A DNA stretch of 64,000 nucleotides from Hyaloscypha bicolor E (lineage: Eukaryota; Ascomycota; Leotiomycetes; Helotiales; Hyaloscyphaceae), in contig NW_020194638.1 of the NCBI RefSeq assembly GCF_002865645.1, forward strand, positions 186,001 to 250,000. Direction: 5' to 3'. Below the pieces are notes generated by a model. The model was not told the origin of the DNA. It ran no database searches and worked only from the letters and a program-made list of their open reading frames with translations. The translations under genes and the position numbers were made by a program. Within the stretch, counting starts at the first letter, position 1, and each line of letters opens with the position of its first letter. Below, piece after piece: positions 12,377-24,995 of this stretch.

Positions 12377-14853
12377 ATGAAGTTCCGCGATGGCATGTGG
12401 CTAGTGGCCGAAGGGAAACGTCCAGAGTATGCGGAAGATGTGTACTCAATCACCCAGCACCCGGCAGGAAACGCATTGAGCTTGCTCTGCCCGACGAAGA
12501 AGATTCTGGAACGATTTGACTCGTTGAATCTGCCAACACTAACAATCGTGAGCACAGCCTTGCAACAGAGACAGCATTTGCTGACCCGGCCAGGACATTC
12601 GAGCTCCATTCGACGGTGTGATTTCCGTCGAAACGACACACTGGCTTGGAGCTCTCAACCCCGCCCCTCACTTCGACCTCTACCCTGCGGGGAAACCAGA
12701 AACTAGCGATGCCGAAATCATACAGACGGATTCGGCGGTTACACTCAAGTCTGGCTCGATCTCTGCGACAGTTAAAACCTCAGACCATGACTTCGACATC
12801 CGATTCCATGCTACAGATGGCTCGAAGGAGCTTACCTCGCTGCTCAATCGCAGTGTAGGGTTTACATACAGCCCAGGACCGGGCAACATGATGCAGACCG
12901 GGGACATGTCGAAATTCCAACACTACGTTTTCACACAGACAACGCTCTCGGTTGGGGAGTCGGTTCATGGTTTGGGCGAGAGATTCGGGGCCTTCAATAA
13001 AGTCGGACAAGCTATTACACTCTGGAACGCGGATGGTGGAACATCAAGCGATCAGGCATACAAGAACGTTCCGTTTTGGATGAGCTCAAGAGGATATGGG
13101 ATCTTCATCGATACGCCGGACAAGGTTGAACTTGAGGTTGGGAGCGAGAGATGTTGCAGAGTCCAGACAAGCATTGAAGGGCAACGACTGAAATGGTAAA
13201 GTATTTTAATCGAAAAGGATTCGTCAGCTAATCAATACAGGTACATCATCCACGGTCCAACTCCTAAGGAGGTCTTGCAGAAATACTCGATCCTGACCGG
13301 CAAGCCTGGAAAGGTCCCCAGCTGGAGCCATGGGCTTTGGCTAAGCACCAGCTTCACAACAAATTACGATGAAAAGACAGTCAATTCGTTCCTCGAAGGC
13401 ATGAAGGCACGAGATATACCGGTTGAAGTATTCCATTTCGATTGCTTTTGGCTGAGAGCTTTCCATTGGTGTGATTTCGTTTTCGATTCCGAGATGTTCC
13501 CAGACCCAAAGGCCCAAATTGAACGGCTGAAAGCATCTGGTAAGTTGCATCCCCTCTTCCATTGTACTTGCTGACCTTTTAGGACTCGTCAAGAAAGTCT
13601 GCGTCTGGATCAACCCTTACCTCTCCCAAGCATGCCCAGTCTTCAAGCTGGCAGCCAGCAAGGGCTACCTCCTGAAACGTACGAACGGCGATATTTTTCA
13701 GTGGGATATGTGGCAAACCGGCATGGGTATCGTTGATTTCACTAACCCCGAAGCCTGCGAATGGTTCGTCAGCTGTCTGCAAAGTCTCTTTGACAAGGGA
13801 GTCGATGCCATCAAAACCGATTTCGGTGAGAGAATTCCGTCTATTGACGTAGAGTGGTTCGATTCCTCACTCAGTCCCCGCAAAATGCATAACTACTATG
13901 CGTTCTTGTATAACAGGGTCGTTTATGAAGCACTGCAAGACAGATTTGGAGAGAATGAAGCTGTGTTGTTCGCTCGAGCTGCAACAGCTGGAACCCAACG
14001 TTTCCCACTCCAATGGGGCGGCGATTGCGAATCCACCCCGGAAGCCATAGCGGAGTCTGTTCGTGGTGGACTATCTCTTGGCTTATGCGGATACTCGTTT
14101 TGGTCTGTAGACATCGGAGGATTCGAAGGTTATCCTCCACCTTGGATCTACAAGCGATGGGTAGCATTTGGTCTTCTCTGCTCCCACAGCCGTCTCCACG
14201 GCAGTAATTCCTTCCGCGTCCCATGGACAGTTGACAACGACGATAAAACCGATCAAGGCTGCTCGAAGATCTTGGCAAAGTGGACGGCGTTGAAAGCTCG
14301 CCTGATGCCCTACATCTTCGCTCAGGCCCAAAAAGCAGTCGAAGAAGGCCTCCCATTATCCCTCCGAGCAATGTGTCTCGAGTTCCCAGATGATCCCACT
14401 TCTTGGTTTCTCGACCGCCAATTCATGTTTGGAGACAGTCTCCTCGTGGCACCAATCTTCGAGGAGTCGGGAGACGTCGAGTTTTACCTCCCCAAAGGCC
14501 GCTGGACGAATTTCTTCACCAATAAAACGAAAGACGGGCCTGGTTGGTTCAAAGAAAAGCATAACTTTGATACCCTACCGCTTTATGTCAGAGAGAATAC
14601 CATTCTTGTGCTCGGTAAGTGGCATGAGACAAGGACGGTGTACGATTATTCGAAGGGTGTGGAAGTTTGTCTTTATCAGACGAGTTCTGGTGCGAAGACC
14701 ACGTTGGTCGATGCGGAGGGGGAGGAAATTGGCGTTTTGAAGGTAGGCGCTGATGGACATTTAGTTGATCAGGAGTTTCTAGATGGGGCGTGGCATGTCA
14801 CGAAGAATGGGAGGAGTACTATCAAGACGGGAAGTAAGGCGATTGAGGGGTGA
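12377..14853 (+). CDS. GH31 alpha-xylosidase (YicI/XylP type)
   Basis: Removes terminal alpha-1,6-linked xylose from xyloglucan oligosaccharides such as isoprimeverose. Exons: 12377-12547, 12594-13195, 13241-13539 and 13583-14853, giving 780 residues, close to the 772 of E. coli YicI. The three introns (46, 45 and 43 bp) start with GTGAGC, GTAAAG and GTAAGT, and have CTGAC or CTAAT branch sites. Splicing joins frames cleanly, for example LTIDIRAPFDGVISVE and RLKWYIIHG. The catalytic nucleophile is Asp437 in KTDFGERIP (13819-13821). The acid/base is Asp505 in the GGDC box. SFTTNYDE, HFDCFW and GGFE motifs are intact. There is no signal peptide, so it probably acts inside the cell on imported oligosaccharides, which fits the MFS gene downstream. 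It appears fully functional although its divergent GH3 neighbour is dead. Confidence 0.93.
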
Positions 14854-16395
14854 GGGGTCCTTGGAGCTCACCACAGCCCCGCAGTTAAATATTAGGGCTC
14901 AAGGGATACGGTATACGTGTATTCTTGAATGAGGAAGCAGGTTTCGCATAGTAATGGTTCCTTTCTTTTCATGTTCCTGCAGAGACGTATCTGGTGTGCG
15001 AAAGCTGGGCCGCCTCGTCTGGTGGCACCGCCTTTTTTAGGGCTGGTTAGGGGAGTTGGTTGGCGGATAAAGTCGCCGACAGCCCGACATGACCCCGCGT
15101 TCCAGGCTAGAAACTTTGCAGGCTCTCATCTGACAAAACGATCTTCCTTCCAACTTCATTTCTACATGGAAGAAGCATAGTCTTTGCTTATTCACGGACA
15201 ACAGGCTCGCTGGGCTCGTAATTGGAAGTCAACTTCATGTGATACGCTCCTGCAAGTTGCCGCTCAAGCATCGCTTCGAGCCCTCTCGGAGTTCTAGTTC
15301 TATGCTCCAAAGTTTACAGCTACTTTTATCCGGAAGATACCGAGATTCAGCACAGTTCAGCACTCAAGTTCCCTTCACAACTGGGCCTCAGCATGCTGCT
15401 GCCTCCGACAACAGAGACTAATCAAACAAAAGATCTCAGTAGCATTGATGTCTGATCCCAAAAACCTGCATTGGAGAAGATTGGGAAAATGCCCGGAATC
15501 TCAGCTGGAAAGCAAACCTGTGTGTTCGGTGACACAACCCTCGTGCTTTTTTCTCCGGACCACGCTCCGATCTGCATCTCTCCGTCAGCCACATGCAATC
15601 CGTTTTCGTGTGACTAGGTTGCTTGCTTGCAGTTCTTTCTCTACATTTCAGCTGTCGTACACGTACATTCCGATTTAAACCTCAGGCTCTGATGAGTGCT
15701 TAAAATAGAATGTACACGTATTTTCGCCCCGTAACATTACCACCGGTTAGCAAGGATTAAGAATCCCTCCCCTGAACTCAAGGTCAAGTCGTTTCTCCGG
15801 ACCTTGGGGTTACGGCGCTGTCAGCTTACTACGGAGTACAGCCCTACCAATCCTTGCGAAGACACGGGCTTGCCATATCTACCTACCGGCTCTCTTACGA
15901 GTTTTCCCACACAGTTGGGGGAACTCTATTTATCCTTGACCTACCACCCAACCTTTGAACCCCCTCAAGGCTTGTGTGTCTTCAGCTCGCCGGCTCGGAT
16001 GACTATTTGCATACAGCAGAACTGCGCAGATGAAAACGTATGTGCTCGCGAATCCAAGGTCCCTTTTTCTGTACGGACGCCTATTTGTGAGGGTGACTGG
16101 GGTATGATCGGCCCGGGGCAATACCTCATTTCTTCAGCCATCATTTGTATTGAATGACAAGGTTCATGGGACTTGATAACACGCTGCACAGTTTAAGCTA
16201 GCGCAGTGCCTGCTACTCATTCGTCGATTCACTATTTTACGCCACTCGATTGCATGGGGAGAAGATCCGCAGAAGCTTAAATCCAGCGCAGTCCCAAATC
16301 CCAAATGTTTCCAAGGACCAAGTGGCGCTAAGTTTATTCAACTGCATTTAACCGACACTGCTTCTCACCTTGCTTAATTCATTCACGTTGAAGGG
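14854..16395. other. Intergenic, 1.5 kb, promoter of MFS gene
   Basis: No coding signature on either strand. The ORFs here are short, start in unlikely contexts and overlap each other. The last few hundred bases before 16396 should hold the promoter and leader of the transporter gene. No repeat or RNA gene was recognised. Confidence 0.5.
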
Positions 16396-18112
16396 ATGGT
16401 GGACGAGACTCCCACCGCGCACAGCCCCGATATGGAAAGTGACTTAAGTCACAATGAAAAGAAGCCCGGGGCAACTGTTGATCCTCTCGATATTCCAGAT
16501 CCGGATGCTCACTTGAGTGAAGCGGAAAGAAAGGCTATCGTATGTTTCGCAAAGATTCACCACTCACCTTCTAACAAATTTATAGGATAGAGAGCTGGTT
16601 TGGAAACTCGACCTCTACCTCATCCCATGGGTTCGTTCGCCTTCCGAGAAACTTGAGCAAATCACTGATATGTCAAGCTCTGCATCTTATACCTCCTCTC
16701 GTTCTTGGATCGAACCAACATCGGAAATGCCAAAATCGATGGTTTGCAGAAGAGTCTGGGAAATATGTCCACGGGTCGATATAACGCCTGCTTGTCGATC
16801 TTCTTCGTTTCCTATGCTCTCTTCGAACCATTGTGCAATATTCTCCTCAAGCGGCTGAAGCCATCCATCTTCATCCCTATCATCATGTTTGTCTTTCTCA
16901 CTTTGAAATTTACAAAGCTAATCATTCTCAGGGTCATTTGGGGCTGCGTCATGACAGCAATGGGATATGTTGAGAATTGGTCTGGCCTTATGGCAGCTCG
17001 TTGGTTTCTAGGAATGGCTGAAGCAGGTCTCTACCCCGGAATTAATTACTTTCTCTCCTGTTGGTACAAGAGAGACGAGTTCGGCGTTCGAGCAGTATGT
17101 ACCTCCATGTTCGCAACAAATTCAACCCGAGCTAATGATATCCAAGGCAATCTTCTTCTCCGCAGCCGCCTTTTCAGGGTCCTTCGGCGGTCTTTTGGCA
17201 GCAGCGATCAACAACCTGAATGGCCGAGCTGGGCGACCGGGCTGGGCATGGATCTTCATAATCGAAGGCATAATCACTGTCGGATTCGGTCTCCTCTCCT
17301 TCTTCATGGTTCACGACTTCCCTGATACCGCCACCTTCCTCAACGAAGTAGACCGGGCTCGAGTTCTTCGTCGATTGAAAGAAGACAAGCAGTCAAGCGC
17401 CGAGCACGAAGAGTTCAAGATGGAATACCTATGGGCCGCACTCACAGACTGGAAAATGTACATGGGAATGTTCATCTACATGGGTGCTGCTATGCCGCTT
17501 TACGCCTTCTCGCTCTTCCTTCCTACGATCATTAAGAACATGGGAGGAGGGAAGTACTCCCCTACCCACTCCCAGCTCCTTTCGGTACCCCCGTACGCAT
17601 GTGCTGCAGTCCTCACAATTACCGTAGGATATCTTGCCGACAAAGCAAGGCGGAGGGGAGTTTTCAACATCTTCGTCTCAATGCTGGGAGCTGTGGGCTT
17701 TGGCATGCTGCTCGGGAGCGCAGACCCGCATGTCCAGTACGCAGGCTGCTTCCTCGGAGCTATTGGCATCTACCCTTGTATCGCAAATACCATCTCCTGG
17801 GTCTCGAACAATATCGAAGGCGTCTACAAGCGGGGTATCGTCCTGGGATTCGTGATTGGGTGGGGCAATATCAATGGTGTTGTGAGCAGCAATATTTACT
17901 TCGAGGCACCAAGGTTCAAGGTTGGACATGGAGTGGTCATGGCATATATGCTGGTTTGCTTGGTTGGTGGAAGCACCCTACTCCATTTCCTGTTAAAGCG
18001 GGAGAATAAGGCGAGAAGGGAGGGGAAGAGAGATTACCTGGTCGAGGAGAAGTCGCTGCAGGAGGCTGAAAAGCTTGGGGACAAGCGACCGGATTTCATT
18101 TATACCGTGTAA
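16396..18112 (+). CDS. MFS transporter, anion:cation symporter (DAL5/TNA1-like) family
   Basis: Exons: 16396-16539, 16586-16630, 16678-16886, 16932-17094 and 17147-18112, giving 508 residues. Introns are 45-52 bp, with CTAAC/CTAAT-type branch sites in most. The N-terminal ~70 residues are hydrophilic. Transmembrane helix 1 runs into FLDRTNIGNAKIDG, the signature of the fungal allantoate/nicotinate permease group. About twelve membrane segments follow, with the long middle loop (DFPDTATFLNEVDRARVLRRL) usual for this family, and a basic C-terminal tail. Family members import small organic anions such as allantoate, nicotinate or pantothenate, and some are linked to sugar-acid or oligosaccharide clusters. 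It lies 1.5 kb downstream of, and on the same strand as, the alpha-xylosidase. A link to that enzyme's substrate is inference only. Confidence 0.9.
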
Positions 18113-19341
18113 GATGGGACTAAATGGTCAAGATCTGAGTGGAACTTTGACGTTGAACTTGGCGCTCAGTTCTTAGAAAGGTTTTGGTTTCTACATTTGC
18201 ACGATCGGAGCATACAGTGCATAAATTGCAAGACTTTCAGCTGCGTATAAAGAAGTTCTCTACAAGTTCCGAGGCGACCTACATTTCTCCATGATGATCC
18301 CGCAATTTGCCGAGAGAAGAGGTGCTTTAGGTTATCTGCACTGCTTGAACAGGCCACAGTCCACGAGTCCTCGTGGTGAGTGCATCTACCCGTGAGGTAG
18401 GATGTTGTAGTGTTGATAGCTCACAAAAGGTGGGCAAACAATGCAATGGTTTGCGTCAACCCTCCAAACTGAGCGAAGTAATCTGTCTAAGCTGGAATTA
18501 TTCTCAGTATATCAGCAGACACAACATTGGAGGATTGCAACCTCCGTCGATGGGGAAAGCTCAAGTCCTTCACATGTCCAAGAAGGTGCACACCTTCCAT
18601 GCATGTTATTCCCGAAGGATATCGCCGCTCAGCTCATGCAGCATACCTACAGTAATCGTGCTTTTCCATGCATGCAAATGCCCGAAATATAAATACCGCA
18701 CGCCCTACTGCATCCTCCCGTCCTCCACAACTATGGCGTTACATAACTGCCAACTTCGTGTAATGTATTCGCACTCCATATACCGCTTGGCTGATATACA
18801 TATCACCATGTGATCGACTGATGACATTGGTTAGAGGGGTAGACCGCAGAGCGGTCTGCAAGTCTCAATTTGATATGGCGACTTGTGGAGATTAGATAGG
18901 GCGAGGCTGGGTTGATCTGGGGATATTTGCAGGATAACTAAATTTATTCTCATCAAAAACTACTACATCGTCTCTCTAGGAGGCGCCATATCTTTTGTCA
19001 AGATCGTTATGTCGATAGTGCGGGAAATCCGTTGAAGTAGCTGAGCAGGTTAGGGTTTGTTTACTTTCGCCTCACACCCAAGAACTTCCGCTTCATAGGG
19101 CAACCATTAGGCGGTCAGTCGGCTTTTAGGGCTTAAGGAAAGGCAAGCAGCCTTCCGTTGGGGTCAAAAGACCTTGCTTGGGGAGAGATCAAGTGTAAGT
19201 TAGGCCAGCCTTGTGCAGCGAATTTGCTGCATGCCCACTTGCTCACCTCCCATCAGGAGTTACTCCCCACAACCATATCACAATGACAACTCCAATTCTC
19301 GACGACTACACAATGACAAACTCGCACCTTAACGCGCCACA
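18113..19341. other. Intergenic, no gene seen
   Basis: 1.2 kb between the MFS and GPCR genes. ORFs up to 146 codons exist on the plus strand but show no domain, odd codon use and heavy overlap. Pyrimidine- and CA-rich sequence from about 19200 to 19340 looks like the leader of the receptor gene. Confidence 0.45.
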
Positions 19342-20914
19342 ATGACATTACTGAATGCTTTCTTGCCTTGGACGAATGAGACAATGGCTTCGAACGTCAC
19401 CATAGCACCCCTGGATCCAACAACCGCAACCGTGAACGAGACAATGGCTCCTCTCCACGCCACAAAGGCACTCTCACGCTCGCAAGATCTCGCCATTGAG
19501 GTCATCGAGCGCATCGGATCGTCCATTTCAATGGCCTGCGTTTTATTCCTCATGTCGACTTTCCTAGCCTATCGGAGACTCCGTACTCCGTCGAATACCC
19601 TCCTCTTCAGTGCATCACCTGCAAATCTCTTCGCTGGCATTGCATCTCTTATTGGTAGAGCTGGCCTGAGCCGTCCCAATGCCACAACCTGTCAGGTCCA
19701 AGGTTTCTTCTTAGAATGGTAAGCACTTTTTCGCCTGGCCGTCGCCCTACTTTCCACTCCTCTTCCTCCCTTCCTTGTTGTCACTTCTTAGCAAAAACAA
19801 AACAAAGCTAACAGGAAGAAAGGTTCATGCAAGCAGACGCCTGGTGGGCATGCGCTGGAGCCCTCAACGTTATGCTCGTCTTCTTTTACCGGTACAACGC
19901 AGAACAGCTTCGGCGTCTCAACCCCATCTATTGGCTCATCTGCTACGGTATCCCTGCCATCCCAGCTGTCTTCAGCTTGATATTTAGAAAGAACGGCAAG
20001 CAAATGTACGGAGATGCTACAGTAAGTTTTCTCTATATTCACCTACCATGAATGTACCCCCCTAATCCACACTTTTACAACGTATCGTTCACCATGCACA
20101 AGGAAGCCATGTTCTTCCCTGCCTCCCCCGAAATGCGCACAAAAGATAACTACTAACGATATCTCAACAGCTCTGGTGCTGGTACTCCACCAACTACATA
20201 ATGGTCCGCCTCTACGCCTACTACATACCCATCTGGGTGGTCGTCTCCCTCGCCATGATAATCTACACGCTCGTCGGCATCAAGATCCACCGGAACAACG
20301 TGCTCCTGCACTCCATCCAAGCCACACCGCTCTCAAACCTCTGCTCCCGCACCTTCGAGCACGAAATCGCGTACTCGGCAGCTCCTCCCCGCTGGAGCCT
20401 CCCAGGAGAGAACGATATGAACGGTGCATCCACAGTCACGATCTCCGCTCCCCCCTTCCGCCTAGGCCACTGCGCAGTCCTGAAATCGATGTTCGTTACG
20501 TTCTTGAATATCTGGCAGGACGACAGCAACCTCAGCCCTTCCGATCGCACAACCATGGCTTATTCACGCGTAGCTTTCCTCTTCTTCGCTTCGAATCTCA
20601 TCACCTGGGTCCCAGCGTCCGTGAATCGCGTGTACGCGCTTCTGCACCCCGCCGAGCCGTCGTTCTCCCTTAATGTTTTTGCGGCGATTGTGCTCCCGCT
20701 GCAGGGACTGTGGAATTGCATTATTTACCTCGTGGTCAATAAGACGTTGTTTAAGGAGATATTCCGTGAATGGAAGGTTAATATGCAGAGAGGAAGAAAG
20801 GCCCCTGATTCGACGACTGAGAGTAGAGATATCGAGGTTGATTTCAATGATTTGGGACAGAGTGATGAGGATGAGTACAAGATGCAGGATCTCCTGGAGG
20901 CCTTGAGAGGATGA
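19342..20914 (+). CDS. Seven-transmembrane GPCR, Git3/cAMP-receptor-like
   Basis: Exons: 19342-19718, 19823-20021 and 20171-20914, 439 residues, with introns of 104 and 149 bp. The first ~45 residues lie outside and carry NET and NVT glycosylation sites. Helices follow from VIERIGSSISMACVLFLMS. The loop-helix block FMQADAWWACAGALNVML, then RYNAEQLRRLNPIYWLICYG, is the pattern of fungal carbon-sensing (Git3) and cAMP-receptor-like receptors. Exon 3 gives LWCWYSTNYIMVRLYAYY, a long third inner loop, two more helices and an acidic tail. Such receptors couple carbon or other signals to G-alpha and adenylate cyclase at the plasma membrane. The ligand cannot be told from sequence. It is convergent with the OPT gene (92 bp between stop codons). 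Confidence 0.88.
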
Positions 20915-21006
20915 TTGTTTTGGAGCTTGAGGAACAGGGGTTTGAGGAATTTTGGATATTCAAGAACGCTGGCGTTCTTTTGAAAAAATTGTAAGTATTT
21001 TAATGA

Positions 21007-24000
21007 TCACCAGTTATCTGGACCAAAGTGTTCTCCTGCCGGCACAACTTTGTACGGACAAGCATTCCAGTCACATCCCAGCTTGTAGATTTCCGTTCCC
21101 CACCACTTAAAGCCCTCCATCCATCCTGGGTACACGAACCCAAAGAATACCACTACCAGTCCGAAAGCCAGCCCGGAATCCAATGCTGCACTCAAAGTCA
21201 TCGTGTATTTTGCCCACCAAGCAGTTGCCCTCTTCTTGACAACATAGTTGAAGATGTAGCAGACAAGAGCCCAGACGGAGAAGTTGAGTCCAGTCGCTGG
21301 TGGAATCCAGCTCAGACTTCCAAATAAGACGGGGAGGTTGATCTTGCGAACGATGTTCTTCTTTCTGTTTCGAGCGTAGAGCCAGAGGATGACGGGGGCA
21401 ACAGCTCCGAATGGGAAACACCAGACCAGGATATGGTATGTGGCGTTCGGACCAAAGAATTGTTTTGGGCCAACAACGCCCCAAAGGATGCTGCCATTGA
21501 AGTGGACACGAGCGAGGGGACAGACGAATCCATTGATTGCCTGTGGGGTGCAGATATTTGGAACATTGGCGAACATCCAGTTCAAGACAAGGATTTGGGT
21601 GATGGAAGAGACAACTGTGGCTACCATTTGGACGGAGAAGAGGGTTCGTGGTGGTATCTTCATGTAATGGCCGAGTTTCAGATCAGCTGAGAACTTGATT
21701 CCTTGCGCCGAGGAGATGTAGCCGTATGTGACGAAGACCATGTTGGCGACCGGCCTACCTGGGAAGACGGCACCGCAGACAAGTTGGCAAATGAGGTAGA
21801 TGCTGCTGTGCTGATTCGTGATTGCCATGACGATGCCGATTGGAATGAAGAGTATTGTGCAAATGCCGAGCGCCAGGATCAATCCATACCAGGGAAGATG
21901 AACTGGGTAGCTGCGAGACGTCAGAAAAGGCCCAAATTAGGGAGCGAGTGACCTACTATTCCACTACAAAGATGCCCACAGCCAGCATTATCACAAATGT
22001 TGCAAGGTACCAGCTTAGTGGAGCATCTTTATATCGCTTCATCAGTCGATTGTGAACATCTTCCTGGCTGATAATATTGTCAACACCGGAGTTTGTTCGG
22101 TCAAGTCTGCGTTTTCGGGTCCCAGCAGGGACATGTTGAGTTGCTCCCTGGAGAGGCTCGTAAGTCTTCGTTTCTCCATCAACTTCCTTCAAAGACCTTT
22201 TCCATTGCGTCCAAATATCCGACCCATGCCAGCAAGCAGTGTGCGTCAGCAGAGATGCTAGGGCAGCGAATTGCAGACCGTAGCTGAGGACATAAGTGAT
22301 GGGTAGATAAACTCGACTGTATTTGTGATAAGCGTCTCTGTCGAAGAGGAAGTCTGATGTAAGAATCTTGCTGACGTCGTAGATATTTCCGGTATTGTCG
22401 AAGACCGCTGAAGATAAGATGGGCATGTATGAAGAGAAGAACAAGTTCTTGTAATACGCGACGGGTGCAATGATCCACATGACAATGACGAGGCCTCCAA
22501 CCACATTCATCGCTGCCCAGAAAGGGGTCAAGAGAGGAGAGCCAATGTAGGCTATTTGAGCCCAATCAAATGTCACTGGGAAGAGACCGAGTCCAGATGC
22601 AACACCGAAGAGATTTGCGACCACCACATTCTTTGGAGCGAACCATGTGATCACGCTGAAGTAACTGAGGGCCGGGAAAAGAAGTCCAGGAAGGAAGTAG
22701 AATAGGAATGCTGACAGCCAAACCACGAAGAAGAATCTCCATCTTGTCATCTTCCACCCATTGGCTATGGTGTTCTCCTCCTTGTGCAATGTGGTAAACA
22801 TTGCAGCAGACATCAATGTCTGAGGCCAAATCATTCCTCCAGGTCTGACAAGAAACCGTCGTGCCAAACCAGCAAAAGCATAGCCCAGGATCTGTGTTGA
22901 GAGAATAAGAAGTAGCTGGTACGTGATGCTGACTTCTTGCTTGTAGAAATGGGTCTGTTCGACAATGACATCTGTTGCAAATGCAAAGCCGAAGGAGACG
23001 TTGCTGCTGATATACACACAGCTATGCTCCTTCTCATTCCATCTCCCTTGTGATAACCACAACCGGAAACGTCTCCATCCAGTGGGCTTTGGTAGATTAT
23101 GCTCATGATTCGAATCTATCGAGGGCCGTCGACTTCCGTCTATAAATTCTTCTTTGGGATCGTCACGTCGTTTGAGTAGCTGATCCCAGATCAATCCAAG
23201 TGGATGAACAAGTAACAATGCAATGACTGGTGTAATAGAAACGCTCGGGTATCGTAAAGAGAAAAAAAGATTCGTAGAGGATCCGAGTATTGCAAATAAC
23301 AGGGACAATGTCCACATTCGAGGCGTATTTATGGAGAGGCTTGTGTTATCAATGGCAGATACTGAAGCTCGGACTTCTGGATATGGAGAGTTGTCTGGAG
23401 GATCTTCGTCGTCGGCAGCGGATTCACCTTCGAGGATGGCGTCTTCGGACACATGTTCTGCAGAGCTCGAGTCATCTGCATTGGGTATGGGTATGCCTCC
23501 AAGTCCAAATCTGCCTTCCAACCCAGCAACCTCCTCCACGGATTGCCTCCTGGCATTGGAGGACTTTCGACGAGAGGTACGGGATCGAATTGACCTCCCA
23601 GACAATGTCCCCGAGCTTGCAGCATTTCTTAAGCCTGACCTTCGCTTGGCCATTTGCCTGGCCTCCTCATTGTCTTCCTCATCGCTGGTGTCTGCAGATG
23701 CCCCCACGGGCACTGCCCCGTATGATCCTGTCCCAAATCCTGGCGCCGAACGCAGAAGAAGCGGTGCCTTTGACATCAGTCCTGCCAGCCTCCTGAAAAG
23801 CCCTATATACTCTGTTGTATCCTCAGCCTCATCGTCGATATCGCGGTGTCTTCGGAGGAGGGCGGCGTCCGATTCGGGGTCGAGATCTTCGTCAGAGTCG
23901 GTCTTTGAGTCATGCTCGTGGGAAGAAGAGAGGGCGGAGAGTGGGATATTAATGTCTTGATGCCGTGTACCTCCGCGTGTGGCGGGTGCTGCGTGGGATG

Positions 24001-24007
24001 ATGGCAT
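21007..24007 (-). CDS. OPT-family oligopeptide transporter (OPT2/isp4-like)
   Basis: Two exons, 24007-21957 and 21910-21007, joined across a 46-bp intron whose removal gives VVEYYPVHLPWYG. The protein is 984 residues. The first ~230 are hydrophilic, Ser/Arg/acid-rich and probably cytosolic (phosphorylation-type clusters such as RTSRRKSS). After that come 14-16 membrane helices. Family marks are NEKEH before a helix, MIWPQTLMSAAMF, GLGLFPVTFDWAQIAYIGSPL and, in exon 2, GYISSAQGIKFSADLKLGHYMKIPPR. OPT proteins import tetra- and pentapeptides, glutathione or metal-chelates with protons. OPT2 types also affect vacuole and membrane asymmetry. The long N-terminal extension is usual in filamentous fungi. 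The substrate cannot be assigned. Confidence 0.92.
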
Positions 24008-24995
24008 GCAGCTAACTCATGCTTGCACGCTGTCACTCCGCCAAGGAGAGAGGTGGAGATCTGGCTAGCGGTCAGGCTGAACCGTCACAGTGATTGCGGG
24101 ATTGAAATGGCGATGTTTGCGGTGAAGTGAGGTGTGAGAGTCGTGGTGAGGGCCTCAATGCCAACAGACAGCTATGGACTCTGTAATGAGGATTTGAGGA
24201 TTTGAGGATTTGAGGATTTGCGGTGGCAGCACGGGAAGTCAGTCGTGCTGTTGCCGTACATGGCGGCACCATGCAAATGTGCAGCACAGCACGAAGCGAA
24301 GGTTTGCGCCAGCTGGCTTGGTGGGGCAAAGTGTGGAGCTGATCCGTGTTATCTGATCCGAAGATTACGAGATGGGAAGGAGCTCCACCAGTGGAGGAGA
24401 GAACAGATCCGAGCGAGCCGCGAGCCGAGCTAGTTCCGTATTGTACGGATGCCTGCGTAGCTTCAAGCATAATGACCCCTGAGTAGCCCTTAGCGAAGCC
24501 AGGCACAGAAACGTCGAACAAACGACAAACGACAAACGACGGACAAACGACGGACAATCGACGTACAAACTTTCTTTCCTTCTCTACTGAATGACGAAGA
24601 ATGAGATCACATGGGATCAATATGCGTTGTACCTGCAATGCAGGCCGCTTTGATCTAGCCTCGGGTGCCAATGTCCCCAGTCAGGTTCCGACGTTCAGTT
24701 CAACTACTTCCCCCTGAAGGTTTCCTTGCATTAGCGCATATTGAAAGTCCCTTTCTTTTGATTGTCTCAAAGGGATTGAACATTAATATGTATCTCTCCA
24801 AATGTATTTGGAAAGGGATATTTTAATGCCCCGCTTTTCTCCGCCCATCGCGAGTTGCGATAGGTCCTGGTCACTGTCTTACCGCTTGCGGGGCCATTTT
24901 TCAGACCGCTTCTTCCCAATAACCTCATCTCATTCTTCACACTGCTTGCTGCAGATTTCTTTTACTTGTTCTGTAGCTGAGGAGTTATCGAAGTC
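24008..24995. other. Intergenic between divergent OPT and SET genes
   Basis: About 1 kb holding the two promoters. It includes four tandem copies of GAGGATTT (24188-24219) and an AAACGACGGAC-type short repeat near 24520-24565. ORFs here are not convincing. Confidence 0.5.
24188..24219. repeat. 8-bp tandem repeat (GAGGATTT)x4
   Basis: Four perfect head-to-tail copies about 180 bp upstream of the OPT start codon. Confidence 0.85.

Noticed and set aside
13871..14371. 166-codon minus-strand ORF
   Set aside because: Antisense shadow of the GH31 catalytic exon.
23223..23960. 245-codon plus-strand ORF
   Set aside because: Antisense shadow of the OPT transporter's long polar N-terminus.
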